A DNA stretch of 64,000 nt from the NCBI GenBank assembly GCA_008921705.1, contig VFFE01007486.1, positions 881,639 through 945,638 on the forward strand, in the 5' to 3' direction. A program made the position numbers and the translations under genes. Positions 26,501-39,199 of this stretch are shown here, in pieces (position 1 is the first letter of the stretch; every line of letters begins with the position of its first letter). The notes beneath the pieces are model-generated. The model ran no database searches. It saw only the letters and a list, made by a program, of their open reading frames with translations, and was not told the origin of the DNA. The DNA comes from Burhinus oedicnemus (Eukaryota; Chordata; Aves; Charadriiformes; Burhinidae).

Positions 26501-28944
26501 AGATTTCCCTCAAATCTCCTCTACCCACACAAGACTTAGTCAGTGGGGTTTATTGCAGTAAAATCACATCTTGAATAATGCTGCATTTTAAAATTATATA
26601 AATTCTCTGATAGATAGGAAAAATTTTAGAATGTTTATTTACTCTCAATGCATCCATTGTTTTTCTCCAGGGAACAGTGTCCTAAACATCTCAGTGACTA
26701 AAATGGTCATTTCATTATCGTGGGCATCAACAGGGCTTTTTTTGAATCCTGGTTTTAAAGTGTTAGCTTCAGAGACAAGAAAATTTGGGAAGGAGGAAAA
26801 ATCCTCATTCCTTATAAGAAGGTAAATCCTAATGTTTCACAGTAATTTTCCAGTCTTTCTGTCTGTCATCTAAAATGATTGAAATTAAATAATGCTTAGA
26901 TCAATTTCAGTAGGGAGGTATGAATCCAGAAACTGATTTTATAGGTAGCAGGAAAAACTGCTACAGAAAGCTGTAGCACATCCCACTGTGAATAATGACT
27001 TGCACAAAATATGTTCAGTTACAGCTGAACATCAGTCAGTTACAATTTAACTTTCTTCATGATTTTGGCAGCTTTCTCTTCTCTTCCTCATTCCATTTGC
27101 TCTGTCGTGAAGGAAAATGTATGATCTGGCATTATTTTCCTGAACTGCACAATTTTGCAATAACGTAAAACCAAGGTCCAAGTATATATTTTATTTTAAC
27201 TTACCAATACTGTTAAACCAGCACTGGCACTACTAAAATCTCTCCTTCATATTAGTGAGAAAAGCAGACTGTGACTGCAAACCCATACTGCAAGCCGGCC
27301 GGTAAGGAAGCCAGTAAGTCAGTAAAGCGTCTACACTAATTCTTACCATGTCTCACGGTGTCTAAAAATAATGTACATTTCTGGAAAATAGAGATCATTT
27401 TGATTCCAATTTCATCTAGAGAGCATTGAGAGAACAGAAGATGGTACATTGGTTGAATTTCTAGATTTACAGCTCTGGGATATGTTATGTACACCACTTT
27501 ATGCACCTGAAAGAGTGATTTTACTCTCTGAGGAATTGTCTTCCAATAAAGTGATGTAATTCCAAAAGGATAATACTTTACGTTTCTTCTAAAAATTCCT
27601 AAATCAAACAGTTCAGTCAAGAGCCTCCCTAAGTGTCCACACAGAAGTCAGGACATATGAAGAGCTGCTGTGACACTGTTTGCCCATGTCAGAAGCGGCA
27701 ACTTCTCTGAATGGGAAGGAAAAATGATCAAGAACAGAAGGTTGGCATCTCTTTCTCCCACAGTGAGCCACTGACACAACAAAGAACAGAAAAAAAGAGA
27801 ACCGGCCTGCTAAAGATGTGAAATTATCTTTCCTTTGGAAGAAAGGAGGAACAATAAAGATTTCTAAGTTTCTATTCAATACCTGGTGATGTGAAAGACT
27901 TTATGATTTCTCACATCATCGCCTAGTGGTAAGTAATTCCTCCAAAATATCACAGTAGGAAAGGAGGAAGTAATAATTTATTTCTTGCGAGTGTCTTCAG
28001 GATCAGACATCCTGCCCCGTAAAGGGGAGGAAATGCTGACATGATAGCTGTAAAAAAACAGATTGACCACACTTTGAAATGTCAGGTGAAAACATAATTT
28101 TTCCTCCATTTTTTTCTTTTAAAAAAACACCGCAGTTCCATGACTTTAAGAGCTAGCTTAGCATAATTTATCCTGACTTTGTGTTTTTCATGAAAATTAT
28201 AGCTCAGAACAGCATTTGCTGCACCCATAATGATTCTGCTGTCAATATTAGGGAATGAACAGGTAAGGTGTGGAAAACACTCTTGATCACATTATGGATT
28301 TGGATATGCACTTATTTTCAATTGTATTACCAAACATTTAGAAAACTGTGCCAATAAAAATGTCGTCTGCATAACCATTCCAAATACCAAGAAGTCGAGG
28401 CAATCTGAGTATTACCTTCCCAAATATAATGTATACTACACTGCCCTTCTTAATGTTCTAACCTTCTTAATACACTAATTCCTATCTCTAAATAAAATTA
28501 TAAGCACCAAAGGAGGAATATTCAATATATAGTATATTTTCTCAGCCTGCATTGTGGCTGGGAAACAGCACTAAGTCTAGTTTTCTTCTGGCTTCTTGGT
28601 TTTATCTTGTGGATAAGAGGGGAATGTTTCCTCAGTTTTGATGGGCACTGAGGCCTTTCTAATAGAATGGTATTTCAAAGAGTATGTTGCCATCTCCTAG
28701 TTTATAGATTTATAGATGTACATATTTAATTCATACTTGGAAGGGGAAAGAGAAAAAGAAACAACAACAGTATGAGTAAAGAAAGAATTTGCAAATCCTG
28801 GAATGGGCATAAGATCAGAGCTTAGCATTGCCTAGGCTCTGCTTTAAAGAAATGATGAGCCTTACAGTTAGTTGAAATGAGTGGAACTGAGAGAGGCAAA
28901 GTTAGTGAAGAAAGGAAGATTGAGCAGCGTGTGGAATTTTATGT

Positions 28945-28972
28945 AAGTAAGTAAATAAATAAATATTTATCT
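28945..28972 (+). repeat. (AAGT)n/(AAAT)n microsatellite
   Basis: GTAAGTAAGTAAATAAATAAAT shows a 4-bp unit that switches from AAGT to AAAT by substitution, about six units in all. Confidence 0.8.
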
Positions 28973-31937
28973 ATGAGTTCAGAATCTAAGGAGATGATTA
29001 CAGTTTAAGAGTTTGGTTTAACAGTGTCTTTGAAGAAGCAATGCTTTCCTGAACTGAATGTATATATTTAGAAAACCGTAACATTTTAATATTCTCTGAG
29101 TTCGAAGAAAACAGACAGCCATATTTCAAGTTTTGGAGTGTTAGAAAAGTGTCTATGACCAACATGAAAAAACAGTCTCTTCATGCTTTTCAATGTTCAA
29201 AACATATTCAAATGTAAAAATCCAATAATTTAATTGCAATAAGAAACTCACTGATGTGTGTTTATCTTTCTTTTACACACAGGGATTTACTAAAAATCAC
29301 CTTATGGAAAAGTAGTTCTATGTGCTAAAAACCAAACTCAATGGAGCACTACACATAAAAGTTATTAAAATCAAATGATTCCTTTAAAATTTAAATTCAA
29401 ACTCAGAGCACCAGCTAATCCAAAAGGAAATTAAGTGAAATGCCCCTCTGGGAAATGGTAAAATTAGTGCGCTCAGGAAGAAAGTTAAATGATGAACCAA
29501 ACTAAGAACAATCAAATTCCTTGGAAAAGATGTATTTTCACAATATGTACACATGCATGTTTGCACATATCCAAATGTTAAACACTCAAATTGTTTAATT
29601 ACTGCAAAAGAGTACACTTCTAAAAATCACGTGAGCACCTTCTAGCCTCTTCTTTGTTATTAACTTATCTAAATTCAAAGACAAATAGCTCCTTTAAACT
29701 TTTTGTTTATTGATATTTTTTCATTGTACAAAATATAAATGTCAAACCTTTAACAGAGGAATCGTATTACCAATATATAAATCTGATTTACGTTTTCTAA
29801 ACCCAAGGTCAAGTGTTCATCCTGCCTCTGACAACCTTCATAGATCCCACACTCCATCAAAGGCACTTCGGTAATTTATATGACATGATGATTAGCCCAT
29901 AGTTTCTCCATTAACTTTGAGAGTAAATCAAATCTTCACAATGTTTGTTACTGCTCTTGAAGAGAGCTAAACAATAGGTGGATTTTGTTTATCAGAAATA
30001 ACTCAGTACAGATAAACAAATATGGTGTTATAAAGAACTTGGTAGCCTTCCTGGCCATCTGTGGGTAGCACCCATCAGTGTTTTCAGTAGCTGTGAAAAC
30101 TAGGCAATGTACCGACTGGTTTTGGATTCCCATAAATATGATTAGACCTGCCCTTGGTGTGTGTGGCTTAGACAGCTATCAGCTACATACATCCTCCTTC
30201 ACATCTGATTCTTCACCTGAGAGCTTATTTGTTTTTCTTAGCAAAATCAGATGGTCGAAAGAATAATATCTCTCCCCTTACAAACCATTTTCTCTCTTAT
30301 TTCCTTAGTTCATCATAGATGTAACAGCATTACTTTTTGTAGTGATGTTATTACTCAGTATGAGTGGGCACCTCTCAAAACGCAGGCCTCACTCCAGCAA
30401 TACAGAGTGGGATGCATAGATGTTTTCTCCCCCTCAAATCTGTATATTTAATAAACTAAACTAATTATTTTGCTCTATGAAGAAAATATGCCTTCATTCT
30501 CCTAAACCAGTTTTTACTTGTTACTCTTTGTTATATAAAAATATTGTGCTAGAAATTTTGCCAATGAGTAAAGGAAGTGGGTGAATTTAAAGACGAATAC
30601 ATTGCCTCTTTAAGGGAACTTGTTAAATACTAGTACTTGTAAAGTCCTGCAAAGTATGTCTAACGCATCCAATAAAATCAGTCCTGTACAACATGTTATT
30701 GAGTAATTAGTGCTTAAACAAGAAGTTCTACTTCTTATTAGTCATCTTGATGCTCAGATTGCATAAGCTAAATTGATTGCTTAAGGAACCACAAATACCA
30801 TAATCACAAATTTTATCGTTTTATGTAGGATGTTACGAAAAAAACTGCCTCATTGTCTTCAATGTGAAACAAGATTACTTTTCCCTAAGCAATGCAGTAG
30901 AAGGTACATAAAATCAAGTATGTGAAATCATTGGTTCCCTAATGCCACTGTTCTCAGTAGAGATAATTGCTTCATTCAGTTCATAAATTCTCTTGCTTGT
31001 TTGCATTTGTAGCTCTCCCACAGAACTTCACTGATGCAACGTTAGATGTTGGTTCAGCTCTGTTATTTCTGATTGAAATATAGTAAGTTGGCAGCAGTTA
31101 AAGGTGGATCCAATATCATTATTACTGGCTTTTGCACAGAGATCAATCAAGATCCAGCAGGATTTCAGTAATTTATTTGCTCCCTGATAATGTCTTAATA
31201 CCCTCTCACCCTTTCAGAGGGCTTGTCTGATTTCTCATTATGTCATAAATGAAATGTCTCATATTTTTCTACCCATACGTATTTATTTCTTCTCAAGAGA
31301 GAGAACGTCTTCATTATGAGGGAAGCTATGGATAAAAATTGGAAGAATCAGTCATTTATTATTATTTGTGGATATTATGATTGCATTTAAGAAGCCCCAA
31401 CAATATCACTGTCCTGAACAGAAAGAGAGACAGAGGTACAATAGCACAGTGAGCAGAAAGAACTTGGAACATGTTACATGTAGAATAATGATTGCCACCC
31501 ATTCATCTAACAAGTATTTAATATCATCTCTTTTAGCAGCAGGACTAACTCTTACTTTGTAATCAGTCAACCGTATATATTTATTTTTTAACATCAGAGT
31601 GATTAATATTAATTAATAACTTGAACTCATTTTTCTTTGGCTTACTACTAACTAGAATACAAGTATCAGCTACTCAGAATGTTGGAGACCACCTATAAGC
31701 TCAGCTATTTCCCTCTAAACTGCTGCTATATTTTTCATGCCCATATTAGAATTTTTATATTAGAAAATTACTTATTTGCTTTCACTAAGCCTTAGTATTT
31801 CAAACTTTTCAGAAACTTGACAAATAATCCCATTTGCTTTTTTGTGATCAAGCTGTCATCAAAATAATGGTTATTAGTAATTTATTTTTTATAATTTCTT
31901 GAATCAATTGAACTGCTTACAGCTTATGCTAACTTCC

Positions 31938-32443
31938 GTATGTGTCCAGTTCTGGGCTCCCCAGTTCAAGAAGGACAGGGAACTGCTGGAGATGGTGCAG
32001 CAGAGAGCTACAAAGACGATTAGGGGAATGGAACATCTTTCTTATGAGGAAAGGTTGAGAGACTTGGGTCTTTTTAGTCTGGAGAAGAGAAGGCTCAGAG
32101 GGGATCTCATCAATGCTTACAAATACTTAAAGGGAGGATGAGGGGAGGATGGGACCAGTCTTTTTGCAGTGGTGCCCAGTGATAGGACAAGAGGTAATGG
32201 GCACAAACGACCATAGGAAGTTCCATCAGAACATGAGGAGGAACTTCTTTACTTTGAGGGTGGCAGAGCACTGGCACAGGCTGTCCAGAGAGGTGGTGGA
32301 GTCTCTGACTCTGGAGACATTCCAAACCTGCCTGGACGCCATCCTGTGCAACCTGCTCTAGGTGACCCTGCTCTGGCAGGGGGGTTGGACTAGATGATCT
32401 CCAGAGGTCCCTTCCAATCCCTGTGATTCTGTGATTCTGTGAT
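31938..32443 (+). mobile_element. CR1 LINE 3' end (about 0.5 kb)
   Basis: Starting near TGTGTCCAGTTCTGGGCTCC, the segment translates to the C-terminal part of the CR1 polymerase with the family motifs [41 protein letters not shown] and, after a frameshift, [20 protein letters not shown] and [10 protein letters not shown] followed by a stop. The break between the two frames, with a stop at about 32139, shows the copy is dead. The 3' UTR has 'GGTTGGACTAGATGATCT' and ends in two copies of the 8-mer ATTCTGTG (32426-32441). The copy is 5'-truncated and comparatively well preserved, so it is among the younger CR1s of the window. Confidence 0.95.
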
Positions 32444-34333
32444 ATATCAAAACCTCTTATTGATCTACAGCAAAGAAACTCCTCAGTAATGTCCTGTTAT
32501 GTGGGGGTTGTATCAGTTTCAGTAAACTTCACCTTTTTACTGAGTTAGAACATACACATATCGAATTTTTCGCCTTTGAGATCACCCTGCATTGAAAAAA
32601 CACTTTCATTTTCACCATCTTTGTGCTACAAAAAAATTGTTCAGGCCATTTGGCTCATAATGCATTAAAATGGTCACAGTATTCCCCTCTGATCTTCTTG
32701 ATTCCTTTTCTGGGAAAAAGACAAAACAAAAAAAGAGTAAAAAGATTTAGGAAGATACATAGAAAACAAATTGAGCTATAAATGGTTAAACATCTCTCTT
32801 CAAAATAAATTACATCCGGAAGTCTATCTCAATGGTAAGACAGTTTCAAAATCAGTAAAAACCATCTCAGTCAAGTTCTGCAGTCTAGCAAAGACATGAG
32901 TTTTGTCACAATAAACAGTGAGGTAGTACTTTGTTAATTTATGGTAGCTTGAAGGTTTCTTTACATTACTGTATCTTCTGACTTGCTTTCTTCCCAAAGA
33001 TTACTCAGTTTCTTTCACTATAACGTATACAATTTCATATTTGTAGATTTTAGAGTGTCAGGGATGCTATTATCCCTGCATCACTTTCCATAATTTCATT
33101 TATATTAATTCAATATAGTTGTTTTTACTTTTGTTCATTTCACATTTGATAAATGGTGGTATTCACCCAAACTGCAGGGCTCATCATTCAAAGGCATAGC
33201 TTTTGAGAAGGGCTTCATCAAAGTCAAGCATCTAGTCCAATGTATCATAAGTGTAGGCAGTTGTGATTTTTCTTCTAAGTTTTCTCTTTGCTACTGTGTG
33301 ACACAGAATAGCCTGGCCTATGGAAGTACAAGAAGAAGCACTTTCCTAACCAGTGCTGTTTCACCAAACTTGCAATGAGCCATCCAGTTTTCATTGGAAA
33401 ATGAGATGTACAAATCTGGATACATTTCTGAGCAAAATGTTCCTTGTATTATGCAAAATAAGAGTCTACCTTAATTTGAAAGAAGACAAATGTTGAACTC
33501 ATGGAATGATTTCCAACAGGGTTTTTTTATATTTTTGCTTTTTCAGTTGAAATATTTTGTTGCTAATATTAATTTGAATCCAATATTTATCTAGATCAAA
33601 GTTCAAACAGGATTAAATAACTGTGCAAAGCTGAATGAACTATGCTAGTTTGGATGAAACCAAAATATTTAATTTCATTTAGGCTGTTGGGTTGGTTTTT
33701 TTACTTAAAAGATCTTGATTTTTTTCCCAATTAGAGAAAATAATATTGCTTGGTTTTGTTTTAATCTTTCAATTTTTATGGAACTAAAACCCTAATTACT
33801 TGAACAGCTCTACTATCTGCTTTTTTATTTTCTTTACCTAAATTTAGGTGGTTACTATCTGGAATGAAACCTGAAGTTCTGACATAGAGAGCTTACAGTA
33901 TTTTGTATCTTAGACTATCCTTCACTTGCTGGGTATTCATGTGAGATTTCATCATAGGCCACTGTTTTGGTTTTGATTAACTTTCATACTAGCATACACA
34001 GGAAAGATTCTCCAACTTTCTATAAATATCCTCGTTCCTTTGCTTTTGGTACATATTTTATATTGTTTTTCTCTAATCCAAATTACAATTACTTTATAAA
34101 CATGAAAAACAAATATTCAAACCAGATTTTTGAAAAAAAACCCCAGGATTTTTAATAAATCAAACTGTAATAGTCTGGGAATTTCACAGAATCTCTCTCC
34201 TGGAAAAGGTAAAGGAGATTTTATTAAACTCCTCTGAGAAAGGCTATGACATGCTGTCAATATGTAAGAGTAGCTCCATTAGTGGCAGCTCCTTTTAAAA
34301 ATGAGTATAGTATGTCACTGAATATACTACAGG
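32444..34333. other. Unique AT-rich non-coding stretch
   Basis: No recognisable exon, RNA gene or transposon. Short T- and A-runs only. Confidence 0.6.
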
Positions 34334-34519
34334 TTTCCTTTCTATACAGCGCCATCTTTAGAGTAATATATCATCTCAGCAGCATCTTGTGATGATGTAT
34401 TACTCAAATACATCATCAGCCTGAACAGTGTTTCAAATGATTTATAAGCCTAGTAAATCATTAGAGTGAGGCACACTGATGATGTATTATTCAAAGATAG
34501 TGCCATATGGGTAAGAAGG
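34334..34519. repeat. Foldback element with long imperfect inverted termini
   Basis: The left arm (about 34334-34377) and the right arm (about 34478-34519) are imperfect inverted repeats. GCCATCTTT...TAATATATCATC on the left pairs with GATGATGTATTA...AAAGATAGTGC on the right, and most mismatches are transitions. Between them lie two perfect hairpins: an 11-bp stem GATGATGTATT/AATACATCATC with a 5-nt loop (34391-34417), and a 9-bp stem AATGATTTA/TAAATCATT with a 9-nt spacer (34436-34462). The word GATGATGTATTA(C/T)TCAAA occurs twice in direct orientation, at 34391 and 34478. This suggests an old MITE-like DNA transposon or one of the ancient palindromic vertebrate repeats. A structured RNA is the other option. 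There is no open frame, and I cannot name a family or show a target-site duplication. Confidence 0.6.
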
Positions 34520-37500
34520 TTTTAAAAGCATAGTCAACAGAGTAACAGCACAAAGCATAGAGCACAAACAAATTCATACCATGCAGAAGGCAGCTGCCCT
34601 GAGCTTGCAAAGGAATGTTAATTCCAAATGAGCTCCAGCAATGATATAGTTTACCGCTCCTCTTCTCTCATGACTCAATGTGAACATCACTGGGTAATGA
34701 GGATCTGTACAGGTAATACTTCTAAATAAGACAGATACATATGGGAAGACTCCCAAGTGGAATAATGGGCAATGGGATCCTGAAACTTACCCTTACTAAA
34801 ATTTGTCTAGGGACATTTGGACTTACGCATCTTAAATACCCACCTGTAACAGAGGAAAGAGGGAATATGTTTGTATGTGCACACAGGTGTAGGTGGGGAG
34901 GAGTGTGTGAAGAGAGTAATAATGAGCTGGTTTCTGTTGATTTAGAACACAGTTCTGGGTCATTCTTTTAAACAGCAGCAGAATCAGCACACGAAACATT
35001 TTCTCACCCCTGTTTGTGGTTACATGAACGGGCCAAAGCCTTTCAGTACATGGCACAATAGAAGAGTTTGTGAAAAAAAATTGGCCATAAGAACTTGACA
35101 GTAGCTAGGAAAACTAGAAGTAACTGTAATAACACACTTTATAGCCTTTTATTTCTTGCTATTGTAAATTATTGCTACCATACAATAGACAGACAATACA
35201 GATCTAGTTCTCTTACAAAAAATGTTGTCAAGGAAAGAAAACGAGGAAGTTTGATATGACTAACACTGAGATTTTAGTTACACTTGAAGGTGGCAGTTTC
35301 TGTATACACAGCAATGCCCTATTAGGTGTTTCATAGCGTCTCTAAATAAAATACACTATATTCTGCAGAAATATGTATTTCTGATGTGAGCAGGCCTATT
35401 TCCTTCCTAATCCTACAACTTTTATTTCAGATCAACTAGGGTCCTTGAAGTTTGCTTTCAGGTAGTTTGTTGCAGCTCTAACAATGGTCCTACATCGTAT
35501 AAAAATAGTAGATAATACCAAGCAAACTCTTCATGTACCCGCATCTTAAACTTCACGATGAGGCTCTGTGCAATATTTCTGCAGCAGAGATAATAACTAA
35601 AAGCAAAAAGGCTAAAGTTCAAATGTTTGCAATGTCAAAAAACACCAATAGGGTAAGATCCAAAAGTTTATGGGAGGGAAATTTCTAGTTCATCAAAAGA
35701 TAATCACAAAATCAACTTTCCTTGAGACATCTTGTTGCAGGGCTCCACATTTGTAACACATAAACACACCAAAAGAAAACCAATAGTTTTTTTTTCTTCG
35801 ATGTTAAGGTTCTGGGAAGAGAAGCTGCCTTTCTAGTTTTGCTTATATTTGGGAAAGAGTTAGATTTTCCGGGATGATCTTTTATCTAAGCCTCCTATCA
35901 TAAAGTCTCCTTCCTCGTTCTTCTTGAGGAAGATTTCAGATGCTGACCTTTAGATCCAGAGAATATTTGAGGACGTGGAGCATAAGAACTGAGAAGAAGG
36001 CTTAGGTGCTAGGAAATTTATGTACAATAATCTCAACTGCATTATTAACAGGATTTTTCTGTAATAATTAGATGATACAGACTATAAATGTTAGTATCAT
36101 TGCAACTGGACTAACAATAACTTTTTTGTATTTTTATTAGAATGTTAAAATATTAACTGAACTTACAGTAATTTATTGGATCTGCGTATGTAAGGTACAG
36201 TCCTTTCTGTCCATAAGAAGATTTTGAGTGCAATAAGGCACACCTGGACACAGTCTCAGAACTTTTGAAAATAGCTATTGATCCGGGTGTACAGACAGCA
36301 GCAGGCACCATTGACACAGCCCATGCTAGAAAATGCTTTTCCAGAAGAGTAAAGACATATTTGCAAACATTAAGAAGTACAGCAAACTGATCCTCAGTGG
36401 GATCTCAGATTAGTTTCATTTTTTTTCTCTCTCAGATGTTACTTTTTTTAAATCCATTAATTCGTGACGTTGTATATCTCTGTTTCAACAAATTTGCTTG
36501 TCCAAGTATGAGCATTTTAGGTAAAAGAGACCTAAATACATCTTCAACACAGAATCTTTGAGCATGTGCTGCATAGTACATGAATATGCATTTCTGTCTA
36601 CGAAATCTTGGAAAGAAGTATGGAAGTCTTACCAAATGTATTTGGTAGGTCAAACCCATGGTTGTAATATGAAGTTTTGCAGGTAGGTTCTTGGACTGGA
36701 AGGAGAAAAGAGTAGAAAACAAGCTGGATAATATGGGTTTCAAACACAACATGTACCACCTGAGCAAATAGTGAATGTGCGTGTCTTCCAAGGTAACAGA
36801 AATTTCCCATTCAAAGCTTAACAGTGCCAGGCTTCTTATTTCCCCAAGCCTGATATTTAGCATTTGTCGACATTCAATGTTTCTTTTAGGAAAGAAGTGT
36901 TTTCTCACAGGACCAATTTTGTGAAACTACTCCAGTTTCTTCTTCTGATATTTCTTTTGTCCCCAAAAAACTCCAGGCTAATTCAAAATTCCATTAATTT
37001 AATTTTGTGAGATAACATCCAAAGCTTTTTAAGTACCCATTAGTATGACTAATGTATTGATTTCAAATATGTTACTATAAGAAAATGTGGCCCATATTTA
37101 ATTATTACAGCTAATTATTGTAAGAAAAAAGTGTAGTTTTCCATTGAACCTTGTATCCATTTCATATGTGGCATATGGAAACAGAGAAATCTTACAGGAA
37201 ATAATTGAAGAGTAAGTATCTATTTTGCCACCTGAACATGAAAAACTCTATTAAGAGTCTTATTTTGGGTTAAAAGGAAAAGTGAAATAAAGTTATAAGC
37301 TAATATCAATCCATAATTTTCCTATTTTGTTTGAGTTTATTGGATCAAAATAATTTGATTCTTCTATTCACATCACAGCAGGAATCACCTGCTTTTCTGA
37401 AAATCTAATGGTTTTATTTGCTTTGCAATAGCAGCACCTTTCAGCACCATTACATTGATGGTGTGTCATTGCATAACTAACAACGCCTTAAACTATATTG

Positions 37501-38320
37501 GTCCCAGACCTAGAATTTGAAATAATGGGTTTTCTGGAGCTGCTTACACTTCTGAGTCACAGAACCTGGCTCCTTATAAATACTGAGGCTCTTTGAAAAA
37601 CCTGGGCATATGTATGTATTCAGTTACTCTTTAACCTGAAAGAAGATAATTTAGAACTCTAATCTCAACATTTACCTTGTTCATATATGTTTGACAGACC
37701 TAATGGAAAGAAAAGTATTGTATTTCTACCTTCAGAGTTTTTCTGTTTTCTGCAGATACTCAGAGATAGAGAAGATGACTTCATATTGCTTACGTAAACT
37801 TTTAAAGGGGACTCTGAAAATATCAGTATACTTTTATTTGTTTCCTTTAGTTTAAATTTTTTATAGCAACAATATACTATACTGGTGCACAGGAACTCTG
37901 ATCTACTGAAGCTTAAGAGGCAAGCATGTACAAGGTAGAAATAGAAAAAAAAATAGTCGTAATAAATATGAAAGAAAAGTCAAAAATCATAAAGTACAAG
38001 GAAGAAGAGAAGTTGTATTTAGAAAATGACACAAGTGGCATGAAATAATCATTCTATAAGATGCTTAATGGTTGGAGTAAAACTGTAGGAAGAGCTTATC
38101 CTTTACTGAACCAAGGGAATTGAAATGTTTAATGCTTTACTGCTTCACAGTTCCCTGAAATGTGAAGATATCATTGGTTAACAACAGCAGAGACCTGGAA
38201 ACTTAGCCTAGAATAAATTGCAGTAAATTTCATGGTTTCAGATTTCTCCGATTCTAAGAAATTTGTGGTGAGATGTTTAGAAGGCTGCCTGAAGCTATCT
38301 CAGGAGCTTTAACAATTATT
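34520..38320. other. Unique AT-rich non-coding stretch
   Basis: It holds the longest open frame outside the repeats, 158 codons on the minus strand at 36432-36908. That frame has no recognisable domain, no Kozak-like or splice context I trust, and an amino-acid mix rich in L, F, R and H. A small palindrome TACCAAAT-GT-ATTTGGTA is at 36630-36647. Nothing else is supported. Confidence 0.55.
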
Positions 38321-39130
38321 TCATAGAATCGTAGAATCACAGAATCATAGAATATCTCAAGTTGGAAGGGACCCATAAGGATCATTGAGTCCAACTCCCT
38401 GCCCCTCACAGGACTACCTAAAACTAAACCATGTGACTAAGAGTACTGTCCAGACACTCCTTGAACTCTGAGAGGCTTGGTGCCATGACTGCGTCCCTGG
38501 GGAGCCTGTTCCAGTGACTGACCACACTCTCAGTGAAGGACCTTTTCCTAATAACCAATCTGAGCTTCCCCTGACACAGTTTCAAGCCATTTCCATGTGT
38601 TCTATGGCTGGTCACCAGAGAGAAGAGAGCAGCACCTCCCCCTCAACTGGCCCACTTGAGGAAGTTGTAGACTGCAATAAGGTCACCCTCAGCTTTCTCT
38701 TCTCCAAGCTGAACAAGCCAAGTGACCTCAACCACTCCTCATAAGTCTTGCCCTTGGCATCTTTCAGCGTCTTGGTCACCCTCCTCTGGACACACTCTAA
38801 TAGAGTGATGTCCTTCTTATATTGAGGTGACCAAAAACCGTACACATTACTTGAGGTGGGGCTGCACCAGGGCAGTGTAAAGTGGGACAATCACCTCCCT
38901 CAACTGGTTAGCTATGCTGTGCTTGATATACCCCAGGACACAGTTGGCCCTTTTGGCTCCCAGGGCACACTGTTGACCCATATTCAACTTGCTATCCACC
39001 CAAACCCCCAGATCTCTTCCCATGGGGCTGCCCTCTAGCCTCTCATCCCCTAATTTTTATGCATAACCAGGATTACCCCATCCCAAGTGGAGAATCTGGC
39101 ACTTGCTCTTGTTAAATTTCTGAACGTTAG
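38321..39130 (-). mobile_element. CR1 LINE 3' part (about 0.8 kb), minus strand
   Basis: On the plus strand it begins with four 8-mer tail units (CATAGAAT, CGTAGAAT, CACAGAAT, CATAGAAT; 38322-38353). It continues with 'AAGTTGGAAGGGACCCATA' and the classic CR1 body in reverse. On the minus strand, one segment (38612-38890) reads FWSPQYKKDITLLECVQRR and [16 protein letters not shown] second (38424-38615) reads SHWNRLPRDAVMAPS up to the terminal stop. The two lie in different frames, so the polymerase end is broken. Upstream (39020-39110) are the 'GGATTACCCCATCCCAAGTG' and 'GGAGAATCTGGCACTTGC' blocks. The element is 5'-truncated at about 39130, where it meets the older plus-strand CR1. Preservation is intermediate to good. 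Confidence 0.95.
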
Positions 39131-39199
39131 TGGCCTAGAATTTGCATTATAACAATCTGAGGAACAGTCAAACATCGAGTCTGTTGTTAAAAAGAACAA

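Larger units (their letters stand above)
12476..31937. other. Long (about 19.5 kb) repeat-poor non-coding stretch
   Basis: No young transposon and no recognisable exon is seen. Visible items are small: a slightly more GC-rich patch at 13380-13700, an (ATCA)n run at 23488-23505, an (AAGT/AAAT)n run at 28945-28970, and scattered short open frames up to about 94 codons with no homology I recognise. One frame at 18849-19097 encodes a hydrophobic segment but opens on TTG and is probably chance. Sections at 16890-17090 and 22090-22330 have dense ATTA/TAAT and ATGC-type words without simple repeats and are weak candidates for conserved regulatory DNA. Confidence 0.55.

Noticed and set aside
36630..36647. 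Palindrome TACCAAAT-GT-ATTTGGTA
   Set aside because: Short palindromes of this size are expected by chance in 64 kb of AT-rich DNA, and nothing nearby supports a function.
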